Positions 1-8,535 of a stretch of 64,000 bases of DNA are shown here, piece after piece. A model generated the notes under the pieces. The model made no database searches. It saw nothing but the letters and a program-made list of their open reading frames with translations, and had not been told where the DNA came from. Numbering within the stretch: position 1 is the stretch's first letter; every line of letters starts with the position of its first letter. Both the position numbers and the translations under genes were made by a program. Origin of the DNA: Luteibacter pinisoli (GTDB taxonomy: Bacteria > Pseudomonadota > Gammaproteobacteria > Xanthomonadales > Rhodanobacteraceae); NCBI RefSeq assembly GCF_006385595.1, contig NZ_CP041046.1, positions 2,356,001 through 2,420,000 on the forward strand, written 5' to 3'.

Positions 1-93
1 GCCGGGCGCGGACTGCTTCGGGGTGTCAAATGGCGGCCCGGGGTACTGGGTCACGGGGTTGATAAGAACCGTTTCGGTCTTGCCCTTGCTCAT
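1..93 (-). CDS. SDR-family oxidoreductase, N-terminal fragment (runs off the window)
   Basis: Only the first 31 codons are in the window, starting at the ATG on the complement of 91-93. A strong AGGAG ribosome site lies 7 nt upstream and overlaps the stop codon of the preceding small gene. The visible N-terminus has a YPGPPF...KQSAPG pattern. This resembles the proline-rich leader of YghA / general-stress-protein-39 type short-chain dehydrogenases, which precedes their Rossmann domain. The Rossmann fold itself lies outside the window, so the family call is an inference from the leader only. Confidence 0.5.
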   Translation of the reverse strand, partial: MSKGKTETVLINPVTQYPGPPFDTPKQSAPG

Positions 94-102
94 GCGTTGC
101 TC

Positions 103-252
103 CTACGACTTCTTCTGCTGGTTGTCTTCGCCGCTGCCATCGAGCGGATCGCCAGACGCGTCAGTTTCCCGTTCGCGCGTCGGGTTGCGCGGATGCTCAG
201 GCACATCGTTCTGGCCCGGATGTTTCGGGGGAGCGTTCTTTTCGTTAGCCAT
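103..252 (-). CDS. Small hydrophilic, probably disordered protein (49 aa)
   Basis: A 49-residue ORF rich in Pro, Asn, Asp, Glu, Lys and Arg, with no hydrophobic core, starting MANEKNAPPKHPGQ and ending in a QQKKS tail. A GGAG ribosome site sits about 8 nt upstream of the ATG. Its stop codon overlaps the ribosome site of the downstream SDR gene, which points to co-transcription and translational coupling. Composition and length fit small stress-associated hydrophilic proteins often found beside YghA-like SDRs. I recognise no named family, and the function is unknown. Confidence 0.55.
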   Translation of the reverse strand: MANEKNAPPKHPGQNDVPEHPRNPTRERETDASGDPLDGSGEDNQQKKS

Positions 253-384
253 GCGAGTTCTCCATCGGGGAACGTCAACCCTCACAGCGCCCCGTTGAAC
301 GATGGGTAGCCAGTTCGTGAGACCGGGCGTCACACGGCATCGGCCATCACCGGTCGTCGACGGGCCGGACGAGACAGTAAGGCC

Positions 385-1182
385 ATGAAGATCGCCACCT
401 TCAACGTCAACGGGATCACCTCCCGGCTGCCGCATGTGCTCGAATGGCTTGAGCGTGAAAAGCCGGAGGTGGCCTGCCTGCAGGAATTGAAGGCGCCCGA
501 CAAGGGCTTTCCCATCGACGCGATCCACGACGCGGGGTACGGCGCAGTCTGGTCCGGCCAGGCATCGTGGAACGGGGTGGCTATCCTGTCGCGGGGCGAA
601 GACCCGGTGGAAAGCCGGCGCAGCCTCCCCGGCGACGCGAAAGACATCCATAGCCGTTACATCGAAGCGCTCGCGCATGGCGTGCTGGTGGGCTGCCTCT
701 ACCTGCCTAACGGCAACCCGCGACCGGGCCCCAAGTTCGACTACAAGCTCGCGTGGTTCGAACGGCTGATTGCGTATGCGAAACCGCTTTTCGACACGGG
801 TTACCCCGTCGTGCTTGCTGGCGACTACAACGTCGTCCCCACCGACGACGATATCTACGACCCGAAAAACTGGCGCCGGGACGCCCTGCTCCAGCCCGAG
901 ACGCGTGATGCCTATACTCGCTTGCTCGATCAGGGGTGGACGGACGCCCTCCGTGCGATGCACCCGGACGCGCACATTTATACGTTTTGGGACTACTTCC
1001 GGCAGCATTGGCCCCGTGACCGGGGGCTGCGCATCGACCACCTTCTACTCTCCGCCGACCTTGCCAGCCGCCTGAAAAACGCCGGCGTTGATCGATGGGT
1101 ACGCGACCTGCCCAAGGCCAGCGACCACGCCCCCACCTGGGTGGAACTACGCGATCCGGCGCAAGCCCGCCCCCGCAGGTAA
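385..1182 (+). CDS. xth: Exodeoxyribonuclease III (AP endonuclease family)
   Basis: The 265-aa protein is full length for the exonuclease III / ExoA family of base-excision-repair enzymes. It cleaves DNA 5' of abasic sites and removes 3'-blocking groups. Visible family motifs in order: N-terminal FNVNGI, the metal-binding glutamate in LQELK (about residue 34), GDYNVVP (the GDxN motif, near residue 148), RIDHLLLS, and the C-terminal SDHAPTW that carries the catalytic Asp-His. The start is preceded by a weak TAAGG. It is a single gene, not obviously in an operon with the diguanylate cyclase 89 nt downstream. Paralogues exist in the family, so I do not choose between xthA and exoA. Confidence 0.93.
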   Translation: MKIATFNVNGITSRLPHVLEWLEREKPEVACLQELKAPDKGFPIDAIHDAGYGAVWSGQASWNGVAILSRGEDPVESRRSLPGDAKDIHSRYIEALAHGVLVGCLYLPNGNPRPGPKFDYKLAWFERLIAYAKPLFDTGYPVVLAGDYNVVPTDDDIYDPKNWRRDALLQPETRDAYTRLLDQGWTDALRAMHPDAHIYTFWDYFRQHWPRDRGLRIDHLLLSADLASRLKNAGVDRWVRDLPKASDHAPTWVELRDPAQARPRR

Positions 1183-1271
1183 GCGCGCCAGCGCACAGAA
1201 CCGCCAAAAAAGCGGAGCGTGGGAGCGGCGGGTTTGATAGATTCACCCTTACCCCGACCACCTGCACCTCC

Positions 1272-3569
1272 ATGCCCCAAGAGCGCCACGCACGGCTTAC
1301 CCGTCTCGTCGACCGCAGCAGCAAGGCCAGCGTGGCCCTGGTCGTCCTGTTGACCCTGGCGGGCATCGCCACGGCCATGGGTTTGCTGGCCGCGCAGCGG
1401 CAGGTGGGGAAACGCTACGAGGTGCTGATCGCCACCCAGGCGATCGCCGAAGACGTCCACGAAATGCGCGTCGCCGTCGGCGCCTGGGAGCTGCGCGACG
1501 ACCCCAACGCCGCCTTTGCGTGGCGTCAGGCCGTGGCGAAGGCCCGGGCCCATGTCGGTGCGCTCGAAGCGGGGGTGGGCGGCGACGCCCGCGAAACCGC
1601 CCTGGTGTCGTCCCTCGCCAACAGCGTCGAACAGCGCGTCGACACGGCGGCTCCCCTGCTGGGCCACCCGGCGGCCGGCGAGAGCCAGCGGCGCATCGAA
1701 ACGGTGATGGGCACGGAGTACCAGTCGCGGAACGACGCCGTGGCCCGGGACGTCGCGGCGCTTGCCTCCTACGAACATACCCGCCTGGCCCGCGGCCAGG
1801 CGCGGCTCGACCTTATTCTCTCTATCGCCGGCCTGGCGCTTGCGGGCCTGGTCGCCTGGTCGGTGGTGACCCTGCGCCGCTCGCGGCACATGGTGCGCAG
1901 CCTCCTCGATGGATGGCGCGACGCGCTCGACGCCACGCAACGCGGCCGCGCCGAACTGCAGGCCTTCACCGACGCCGCGCCACTGGCGGTCTTCCATGTG
2001 GATGCCGATGGCATGCCGCGCTGGCAGAACGCGCAGGCGGCGGCATGGGTCGGCGCCCGCGCGGGCCAGGACGTGGCCACGTTCATGCGCGAGAACATCG
2101 AACCCAGCGACCAGGTTCGTGTCGTCGAGGCCTGGCGCGCCCTGATGGCCAGCGGCGACCGCTTCGAACAGGTGTTCCGCTTCCGCGGTGCCGATGGCCT
2201 GATGGTCTGGGCCCATGCGCATGCCACGCCGGTGGTCGTCGGCGGCGTGACCAGCGGCTACGTCGCCCTGCTGCAGGACATCACCGGGGCCCGCATGCTG
2301 CAGGAAGAACTCGACCATTCGCGCAAGCGCCTGCGCCGGATGACCGATGCCATCCCTGCCCTCATTGGCCGTCTCGACGATACGGAGACCTATCGCTTCG
2401 TCAACGCCACGTACCGCCAGTGGTTTGGCGACATGGCCCCACAACTCGGGCAGACGCTGCGTGAGTTCGTGGGCGATGCGAACTACCAGCGCCTCGTGCC
2501 GATGCTGGCCCGCGTGCGCAACGGCCAGGCCGTGCGCTTCGAAATGAACCAGATGAACCTGCACGGCAAGTTCTTCACCGGCGACGTCACGTATACGCCG
2601 GAGTTCGACGATAACGGGGCCTTCCACGGCTTCTACGTCATGGTGACCGACGTCAGCGAGCGCAAGAAGCTCGAAGAAAGCCTGTTCGCCGCCAAGGAGC
2701 TGGCCCAGGTCACCCTGGATTCCATCGGCGACGCCGTGCTTACGACGGACGTTACCGGCGCGATCACCTTCCTCAACCAGCGCGCCGAAGCGTTGCTGGT
2801 TCGCCCGGCGATGCGAGTCCGCGGCATGCCGATTGAATCCGTGGTGCAGCTGCGCGACATGCACGACCAGCCGAGCCAGAGTTCGCTGATGCGCGCCATC
2901 ACCGAAGAACGCACGGTGGACATGCTACAAGCTCGCCAGCTGTTGCTGGCCGATGGCACGCGGCTGGATATCGAAGACGTTGCGACGCCGATCCGTGACC
3001 GCGGCGGCCACGTTGTCGGCGGCGTGCTGGTGCTGCGCGATGTGTCGGTGGCCCGCGCCGTGGCCGACCGGATGCGCCAGCTGGCCGAATCCGACACGCT
3101 CACCGGCTTGCCTAATCGACTGGTGTTCGAGGAACGGCTCAAGGCCGCCCTCGCCCACCTCAAGGCCGGCGACAGCCTCGCCGTGCTCTACATGGACCTC
3201 GACGGCTTCAAGGCCGTCAACGATGTGCACGGCCATGCCGCCGGTGACGAGCTGCTGCGCCAGTTCGCCGAGCGCCTGCTCAGGCGCACCCGCAAGGCCG
3301 ATACCGTCTGCCGCCTGGGCGGCGACGAGTTCGTGGCCCTGCTCGCGCCACCGATCTCGCTTCGTGAAGCGATGGTGCGGGCCGAGGACTTTGTCGATGC
3401 CGCCAGCGAACCGTTCTTCTGGCACGACATGGCGCTGCACGTGACGCTCAGCGTGGGTGTCGCCACGGCCCCGCAGCATGGGGTGGATGCGCTGGCCCTC
3501 GTCCGCCGCGCCGACGATGCGCTTTACGAAGCCAAGGCCTCCGGCAAGAATCGCGTCTCGCTCATGTAG
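1272..3569 (+). CDS. Membrane-bound diguanylate cyclase with three PAS domains
   Basis: A 765-aa inner-membrane signalling protein predicted to make cyclic-di-GMP. Order: a first transmembrane helix at about 19-40, a periplasmic region of about 135 residues, a second helix near 180-200, and three PAS-like modules (beginning near FTDAAPLAVFHVD, MTDAIPALIGRLD and LDSIGDAVLTTD). A GGDEF domain follows, with the intact GGDEF signature at 683-687. The allosteric I-site RxxD (RKAD) lies five residues before it, so product inhibition is expected. No EAL or HD-GYP domain is present. I chose the ATG at 1272 because the longer in-frame extension has no hydrophobic or domain content and would run into the exonuclease gene. 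The 3' end overlaps the convergent tetR gene by 8 nt. Confidence 0.88.
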   Translation: MPQERHARLTRLVDRSSKASVALVVLLTLAGIATAMGLLAAQRQVGKRYEVLIATQAIAEDVHEMRVAVGAWELRDDPNAAFAWRQAVAKARAHVGALEAGVGGDARETALVSSLANSVEQRVDTAAPLLGHPAAGESQRRIETVMGTEYQSRNDAVARDVAALASYEHTRLARGQARLDLILSIAGLALAGLVAWSVVTLRRSRHMVRSLLDGWRDALDATQRGRAELQAFTDAAPLAVFHVDADGMPRWQNAQAAAWVGARAGQDVATFMRENIEPSDQVRVVEAWRALMASGDRFEQVFRFRGADGLMVWAHAHATPVVVGGVTSGYVALLQDITGARMLQEELDHSRKRLRRMTDAIPALIGRLDDTETYRFVNATYRQWFGDMAPQLGQTLREFVGDANYQRLVPMLARVRNGQAVRFEMNQMNLHGKFFTGDVTYTPEFDDNGAFHGFYVMVTDVSERKKLEESLFAAKELAQVTLDSIGDAVLTTDVTGAITFLNQRAEALLVRPAMRVRGMPIESVVQLRDMHDQPSQSSLMRAITEERTVDMLQARQLLLADGTRLDIEDVATPIRDRGGHVVGGVLVLRDVSVARAVADRMRQLAESDTLTGLPNRLVFEERLKAALAHLKAGDSLAVLYMDLDGFKAVNDVHGHAAGDELLRQFAERLLRRTRKADTVCRLGGDEFVALLAPPISLREAMVRAEDFVDAASEPFFWHDMALHVTLSVGVATAPQHGVDALALVRRADDALYEAKASGKNRVSLM

Positions 3570-4140
3570 CCGCGATCAGCGCCAGGGCGGATTGCTTGCC
3601 GGCCGCGAGGATCTCCTCGGACAGCGTGGCGTCCTTCGTCGCCCGGGCCAGCTGAAGCGCCCCGTTGATCAGGCTGTACAACGCAATGGCACGGGCGCGC
3701 CCTGCCGCCTTGTCCAGGGTGGGCCATTGCTGGGCGAGCCGGTCCACCAACGCATCCATGCCGGCGGCAAACGCCTCGCGCACGGGGTCCGTCCGGCGCG
3801 CGACATCGGCCACCAGCGTGGCGATGGGGCAGCCCTGCTGCGGGTTGTCCCGATGGCGCAATGACAGGTAAGACTCGACGTAAGCCACGGCGCTGCCACC
3901 ACCCGCCGCGAGGCGCTCCTCGAGGAAGGCCAGGCGTTCGGCCATGGCGTATGCCACGACCTCGCGGGCAAGGTCTTCCTTCGAGCTGAAGTGGTTGAAG
4001 AACGCACCATTGGTCAGGCCCGCGCCCTGCATCACCGACGCGATGCCCTCGCCCTCGAAACCGCGTTCGCGAAAGTTCTGCGAGGCAATTTCAATGATGC
4101 GCTGGCGGGTCTTTTCCTTGTGGTCTTTCGCGTATCGCAT
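3562..4140 (-). CDS. TetR/AcrR-family transcriptional regulator
   Basis: The 192-aa protein has an N-terminal TetR helix-turn-helix (about residues 10-55, with GIASVMQGAGLTNGAFFNHF and then SSKEDL) followed by a helical ligand-binding half. It lies 3 nt downstream of the nodT-like gene and is the last gene of the emrA-emrB-nodT operon, so it probably reports drug or solvent load and represses the operon. Placing the repressor at the distal end of its own operon would give direct feedback. The ligand cannot be deduced. Confidence 0.85.
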   Translation of the reverse strand: MRYAKDHKEKTRQRIIEIASQNFRERGFEGEGIASVMQGAGLTNGAFFNHFSSKEDLAREVVAYAMAERLAFLEERLAAGGGSAVAYVESYLSLRHRDNPQQGCPIATLVADVARRTDPVREAFAAGMDALVDRLAQQWPTLDKAAGRARAIALYSLINGALQLARATKDATLSEEILAAGKQSALALIAAT

Positions 4141-4143
4141 GGG

Positions 4144-5601
4144 TCACCTCGAAACATCGGCCAGCGTGGTGGCCGGCACATCCCAGCCTCCGCCGAGCGC
4201 ACGGAAGGCGCTGACGGCCGCACGGGCGTCATCAGTACGTACACGGGCAAGCAGGTCGCGCGACGCCAGTAGCTGGCGGTCTTCGTCCAACACTTCCAGC
4301 AGGCTCACCGCACCACCCTTGTACGCATCCTGGGCCGCATCACGAGCCCGTTCATGCGCTGCCACTTCGTTGCCGAGCACGGTGTGCTGGGCTTCGAGCT
4401 GGGTCAACGCCACGATCGCATTTTCCACGTCTTCCGTCGCCTTCAACATGGAGCCCCGGTAGCGGGCCAGGGCCTCCGCATTCGCGCCGCGCGCCTGCTT
4501 CACCTCGGCATCCACGCGGCCAAAATCAAACAGGCGCCAGTGCAGGCCCAGCGCGCCTTGCGACTGGAAGGCCGACCCGGTCAGCAGCTTGCCGCTGTCC
4601 AGCGTGGCAAAGCCCAACAGGCCGGACAGGGACACCTGCGGATAGTACTGCGAGAGGGCGACGCCGATCTGTGCGTTGCTCGCGGCAAGCTGGCGCTCCG
4701 CGGCGATCACGTCCGGACGGCGGCGCAGCAGCGAGGCCGGGCCACCCGCACCGTCGACGCTGGGGATCCGATAAGGCCTGCCCGTCGAAGCGATTTCCCT
4801 GGCGTACGTGCCCGGCGCCGAGCCCATCAGGACGTCCAACCGGTTGAGCTGGGTATCGAGCTCGGCCTGCAGCGGCGGCACCGTGCCCTGGGCCTGGAGC
4901 AGCAAGGCTTCCGCCTGCGCCACCTCGCGCTCCGTACCCAGGCCGTGTTGCAGGCGCAGGCGGACGAGGTCGACGAGGCCTTGTTCGTTCTGGATCTGTT
5001 CGTTGGCAATGGCGATGCGCGCCTGCGCGCCACGCACCCGGAAGTACGCATCGGCGGCTTCAGCGGCCAGGCTGATCCGCACGCCGGCGTGCGTGGCTTC
5101 CGCCGCCTGCCACGCCGCGTTGGCGGCTTCGTCGCCACGACGCAGGCCACCGGCCAGGTCGAGCTCCCAGCTGGCGCCGGCACCCACGTCCTCATAGGTC
5201 TGGTTGCGGTCATAACCCGGCGTCGGGCTGGCCAGCTTGCCCAGCGGGCTGCGCTCGGACTGGCGCAGGCGGGCCGCGCTCGCATCCAGGCTGCCCTGCG
5301 GCAAGCGGTCTGCGTGGGCGTGCTGTGCCACGGCGCTGGCCTGGTCGACACGCGCGGCCGACGCCGCGAGGTCAAGGTTCTGCGCCAGCACGCGGGAGAC
5401 GATGGTGCTCAGTTCCGGATCATCGAATCCGTTCCACCACGTATCCAGCACCGGCGCGGGCGCTTCGCCGGCACGCTGGTCCAGCGCGGCCTGCTGGTGC
5501 CACGTCGGCGTCACCGGCAGGCTGGGTTTGACGTAATCCGGGCCAACCGTGCACCCGGCCAGGGACAGGGAAAACAACAGGGGAAGCAGCTTAGTGCGCA
5601 T
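4144..5601 (-). CDS. Outer-membrane efflux lipoprotein, NodT/OprM family
   Basis: A 485-aa outer-membrane channel of a tripartite efflux pump. The N-terminus is a lipoprotein signal with the lipobox LAGC (Cys near residue 17), followed by the family hallmark VGPDYVKP. Two OEP repeats with long alpha-helical segments make up the rest. The start overlaps the 3' end of the emrB-like gene by 11 nt, so the genes are translationally coupled. It should dock onto the HlyD-type adaptor encoded two genes upstream and form a continuous conduit with the MFS pump. Confidence 0.9.
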   Translation of the reverse strand: MRTKLLPLLFSLSLAGCTVGPDYVKPSLPVTPTWHQQAALDQRAGEAPAPVLDTWWNGFDDPELSTIVSRVLAQNLDLAASAARVDQASAVAQHAHADRLPQGSLDASAARLRQSERSPLGKLASPTPGYDRNQTYEDVGAGASWELDLAGGLRRGDEAANAAWQAAEATHAGVRISLAAEAADAYFRVRGAQARIAIANEQIQNEQGLVDLVRLRLQHGLGTEREVAQAEALLLQAQGTVPPLQAELDTQLNRLDVLMGSAPGTYAREIASTGRPYRIPSVDGAGGPASLLRRRPDVIAAERQLAASNAQIGVALSQYYPQVSLSGLLGFATLDSGKLLTGSAFQSQGALGLHWRLFDFGRVDAEVKQARGANAEALARYRGSMLKATEDVENAIVALTQLEAQHTVLGNEVAAHERARDAAQDAYKGGAVSLLEVLDEDRQLLASRDLLARVRTDDARAAVSAFRALGGGWDVPATTLADVSR

Positions 5602-7129
5602 CGGCGGAAGGACCTTTAGGGGGCTGCACCTTGCGCATCAGCGGCACCATGGCCGTCGCAAGCACAAAGCACAACATGATGGAAAAGAAGGCGTCGCTGT
5701 AAGTCATGGTCTGCGCCTCGCGGAACGTGAGCTGCCACAGCTGGCGCAGGGCCGCGCCCGAGGCCTGGGCGGCGCCGTCCATGTTCGCGAGCAGGCTGTT
5801 CATCGCTTCGTTCGCCGGCGTCAGCTGCTCGGCAAGGCGCTGGAAATGCAGGTTGGTGCGATCGTTGAGGATGGTGGCGCAGGCCGCAATGCCAATCGCA
5901 CCGCCCAGGTTACGCATGGTGTTGAACAGGCCCGACGCGTGGCGAAGGCGTGCCGGCGCGAGGCCACCCAGGGTGAGCGTGACCACCGGCGGCACCGCCA
6001 GCTGCTGGGCCGCGCCACGCAGGGCCTGCGGCAGCAACAGTTCCGCGCCGCTCCAGTCGTGCGTGATCGGGGTGAACTCGAACATCGAGATGGCGAACAA
6101 CGCCATGCCCACCATCATGATCCAGCGCAGGTCCACGCGCGTGGCGAGGAAGGTGTACACCGGGATCGTGAGGATCTGGAACACGCCGGTGGAGAACACT
6201 GCCTTGCCGATCTGCAGGGCGCTATAGCCTTCCACGCGGCCCAGGAACAGCGGCGTGAGGTAGATCGTCGCGAACAGGCCGATGCCGGTAACGAAGGAGA
6301 AGAATGACCCCAGCGCGAAGTTGCGATCCTTCAGCGCGCGCAGGTCCACCACCGGATGCTCGGCGGTCAGCTCGCGCCAGACGAAGAGCGCGCCGGCGAT
6401 GGCCGCGGTCCAGGCGGTGGTGCGGATCACGCTGTCTTCCATCCAGTTCCAGCGCGGGCCTTCTTCCAGCGTGTATTCCAGGCAACCGAGGAACAGCGCG
6501 ATAAGCACGATGCCGAACCAGTCGCCCACCTTCAGCAGGGAAAGGTCGGGCTCGTCGATACGGACCAGCGCCGGCACCGCGAACGTCACGAAGATGCCCG
6601 GCACCAGGTTGATGAAGAACAGCCAGTGCCACGAATAGTTATCCGTGATCCAGCCACCCAGGGTGGGCCCGAGCGTGGGTGCCAGCGACGCCAGCGCACC
6701 GATGGTCGCCGCAGCAATGACGCGCTGCTTGCCTTCGAAAAACACGAACGCGGTGGTGAACACGGTCGGGATCATCGAGCCGCCCAGAAAACCCTGGGCC
6801 GCGCGGAAGATGATCATGCTCTGGATATCCCAGGCCATGCCGCACAACAGGCTGGTCAGGGTGAACCCGGCCGCGGACGCCACGAACAACCAGCGCGTAG
6901 AGAACACCCGGGACAACCAGCCGGACAGCGGGATCACCACGATTTCGGCGATCAGGTAGCTGGTCTGCACCCAGGCGGTGTCATCGGCACCGGCCGAGAG
7001 GCCGCCACCGATATCGCGAAGCGAGGCGGACACGATCTGGATGTCGAGCAGCGCGATGAACATGCCCACGCACATGCTGGCGAAGGCAAAGGTCTTCTGG
7101 CCCGGGGTAAGGTGGGCGACGGGGCTCAT
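5591..7129 (-). CDS. emrB: MFS multidrug exporter, EmrB/QacA (DHA2, 14-TM) family
   Basis: A 512-aa inner-membrane proton/drug antiporter. The N-terminus contains the DHA2 family motif GMFIALLDIQIVSASL (motif D1-like) in the first helix. Later helices carry the RAAQGFLGGSMIPTVF and GPTLGGWITD segments (antiporter motif C region), typical of 14-helix drug:H+ antiporters. Its ATG overlaps the stop of the emrA-like gene by 4 nt. With the adaptor and the OM channel it forms a tripartite EmrAB-TolC-like system. Substrates are unknown. Confidence 0.9.
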   Translation of the reverse strand: MSPVAHLTPGQKTFAFASMCVGMFIALLDIQIVSASLRDIGGGLSAGADDTAWVQTSYLIAEIVVIPLSGWLSRVFSTRWLFVASAAGFTLTSLLCGMAWDIQSMIIFRAAQGFLGGSMIPTVFTTAFVFFEGKQRVIAAATIGALASLAPTLGPTLGGWITDNYSWHWLFFINLVPGIFVTFAVPALVRIDEPDLSLLKVGDWFGIVLIALFLGCLEYTLEEGPRWNWMEDSVIRTTAWTAAIAGALFVWRELTAEHPVVDLRALKDRNFALGSFFSFVTGIGLFATIYLTPLFLGRVEGYSALQIGKAVFSTGVFQILTIPVYTFLATRVDLRWIMMVGMALFAISMFEFTPITHDWSGAELLLPQALRGAAQQLAVPPVVTLTLGGLAPARLRHASGLFNTMRNLGGAIGIAACATILNDRTNLHFQRLAEQLTPANEAMNSLLANMDGAAQASGAALRQLWQLTFREAQTMTYSDAFFSIMLCFVLATAMVPLMRKVQPPKGPSADAH

Positions 7130-8199
7130 GGCGCGTTGGTATCAACAGTAGCGGTGACCGAAAGGCCCGGGCGCAGCAGGCCGAGGTCACCGTCCTTGCC
7201 ATCAAGCACCACGCGCACGGGCACGCGCTGGACGATCTTGGTGAAGTTGCCGGTCGCGTTTTCCGGCGGCAACACGCTGAACTGGGCGCCGGTGGCCGGT
7301 GCGAGCGAAGCGATATGGCCATGGAACGGGTGGCTGGGCAGCGTATCGGCACGCACGTCCACGGCCTGCCCCACCTTCATGCCGGCCAGCTGGTCTTCCT
7401 TGAAGTTGGCGTCCACCCACAGGCCATGCGCGGGCACCACGGCAAGCATGGGGCTGCCGGCGCTGACGAAGGCGCCAACGCGGGCGCGGCGGTTACCAAT
7501 GGTGCCATCGACCGGTGCACGCACTTCGGTATACGAGAGGTCGAGGTGGGCGCTGTCGGCCTGTGCCCGGGCCTGCGCAAGGGCCGCTTCCGCCTGCTTT
7601 TTCTGCGTGTCGATCACGTCGAGCTGGCGTCGCGCGGCCTCGACGGCGGCGCTGGCTTTCGCGCGATCCGCGCTGGCCGTCTGCGCCGCGGCACGAGCAC
7701 GCTGCGCCGCCTCGACCGAGACCGCCGAGCGGCTGACCAGGTCGCCATAGCGCGTGTCATCGAGCCGGGCGCGGGTGGCTTCGGCATCGGCGGCGGACTG
7801 GCTGGCTTCGGCCTGGTGGATCACGCTCTGTTGCAGGGCTGCCACCGCATCGAGGTTCCGCAGCGCGGCTTCCTGCGCGGCCACCGCCGCGTCGGCCTTG
7901 GCGACGGCCGCCCGGTAGTCGCGGTCGTCGATGCGGACGAGCAGGTCGCCCTGCTTCACGGCCTGGTTGTCCGTGACGGCCACCGCCTGGATATAGCCGG
8001 ACACCTTGGAACCGATGACGGTGACATCACCGGTGACATAGGCGTCGTCGGTGTCCTGGATGAAACGGCCCGTGGTCCACCAGTGGGCGCCGTAGGCGAG
8101 CGCCCCGACGAGGACGATGGCGCCAGCGGCCATCTTGAGGGGCTTGCTGCGCCGGGTCGGGGTGGCGGGCGAATCGATGACAGCGGACACGGTGGGCAC
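7126..8199 (-). CDS. emrA: HlyD-family periplasmic adaptor of the efflux pump (EmrA-like)
   Basis: A 357-aa membrane-fusion protein: cytoplasmic N-tail, one transmembrane helix at about 25-45, biotinyl-lipoyl half-motifs flanking an Ala-rich coiled-coil hairpin (about 95-205), and the conserved VRAPVDGTIGNRRARVGAFV-type lipoyl return. It is the first gene of the emrA-emrB-nodT-tetR operon. A promoter fits just upstream (8225-8252, complement). It bridges the MFS pump and the outer-membrane channel. Confidence 0.9.
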   Translation of the reverse strand: MPTVSAVIDSPATPTRRSKPLKMAAGAIVLVGALAYGAHWWTTGRFIQDTDDAYVTGDVTVIGSKVSGYIQAVAVTDNQAVKQGDLLVRIDDRDYRAAVAKADAAVAAQEAALRNLDAVAALQQSVIHQAEASQSAADAEATRARLDDTRYGDLVSRSAVSVEAAQRARAAAQTASADRAKASAAVEAARRQLDVIDTQKKQAEAALAQARAQADSAHLDLSYTEVRAPVDGTIGNRRARVGAFVSAGSPMLAVVPAHGLWVDANFKEDQLAGMKVGQAVDVRADTLPSHPFHGHIASLAPATGAQFSVLPPENATGNFTKIVQRVPVRVVLDGKDGDLGLLRPGLSVTATVDTNAP

Positions 8200-8224
8200 C
8201 TGAGGTAGTTGGAGTACGTTCGTA

Positions 8225-8252
8225 ATTCTATGGCCGACCGGTTGAGTTACAA
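8225..8252 (-). promoter_or_regulatory. Predicted sigma-70 promoter of the efflux operon, with possible operator
   Basis: On the minus strand there is a -35 box TTGTAA (complement of 8247-8252) and, after exactly 16 nt, a -10 box TAGAAT (complement of 8225-8230, five of six consensus bases), about 25 nt before the emrA start codon. Immediately downstream, across the expected start site at 8215-8224, lies TACG-TT-CGTA, a short inverted repeat that could bind the operon's own TetR regulator. The operator part is speculative. Confidence 0.5.
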
Positions 8253-8296
8253 GGGGTTGGGAGGAAAAATAGTTCTACCCGGGCGGAATGTCGGGC

Positions 8297-8336
8297 AAAA
8301 AAAAGCGCCAATCCGGCTGATGGACCGGACGGCGCT
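8297..8336 (-). terminator. Orphan intrinsic terminator (minus strand)
   Basis: Read on the minus strand, AGCGCC pairs with GGCGCT (outer stem, 8331-8336 with 8304-8309), and TCCGG/CCGGA forms an inner stem around an 8-nt loop. An uninterrupted run of eight U follows (complement of 8297-8304). This is a textbook Rho-independent terminator. It lies upstream of the emrA promoter, and no annotated minus-strand gene ends here, so it may close a short non-coding transcript starting somewhere in 8400-8535. Confidence 0.65.
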
Positions 8337-8535
8337 GCGCCTGGCGATGGGGGATCCGGGGGGCGCCAGGCAGGTTTATCGTGCCGATGGGACGGGCTGC
8401 GAAGCGTGACGGCCGTCGCGCTTTTATGGCGCCACCGTTTCTTCATACCGATTCGCCGCTGCCATTCGTCATGGCAACCCAAACGCGCCCGCGCGCATCC
8501 GACCTGTTCACGCCTACCCACGCAAAGGACGCACC

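Larger units (their letters stand above)
8200..8535. other. Intergenic region between the efflux operon and the DUF5694 gene
   Basis: A 336-bp divergent intergenic region. It holds the emrA promoter at its left end and, at 8297-8336, a strong intrinsic terminator oriented on the minus strand. A further inverted repeat (CCTGGCG near 8340 and CGCCAGG near 8366) lies to the right of that terminator. No convincing protein-coding gene is seen: one minus-strand reading frame starting with ATG near 8450 reads straight through the terminator and has no ribosome site. Confidence 0.6.

Noticed and set aside
993..2864. A 623-codon minus-strand open frame
   Set aside because: Antisense to exonuclease III and the diguanylate cyclase, both of which have clear family motifs. 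The frame has none.
8228..8450. Short minus-strand coding frame beginning near 8450
   Set aside because: It reads through a strong intrinsic terminator and lacks a ribosome site, so a non-coding transcript is more plausible.
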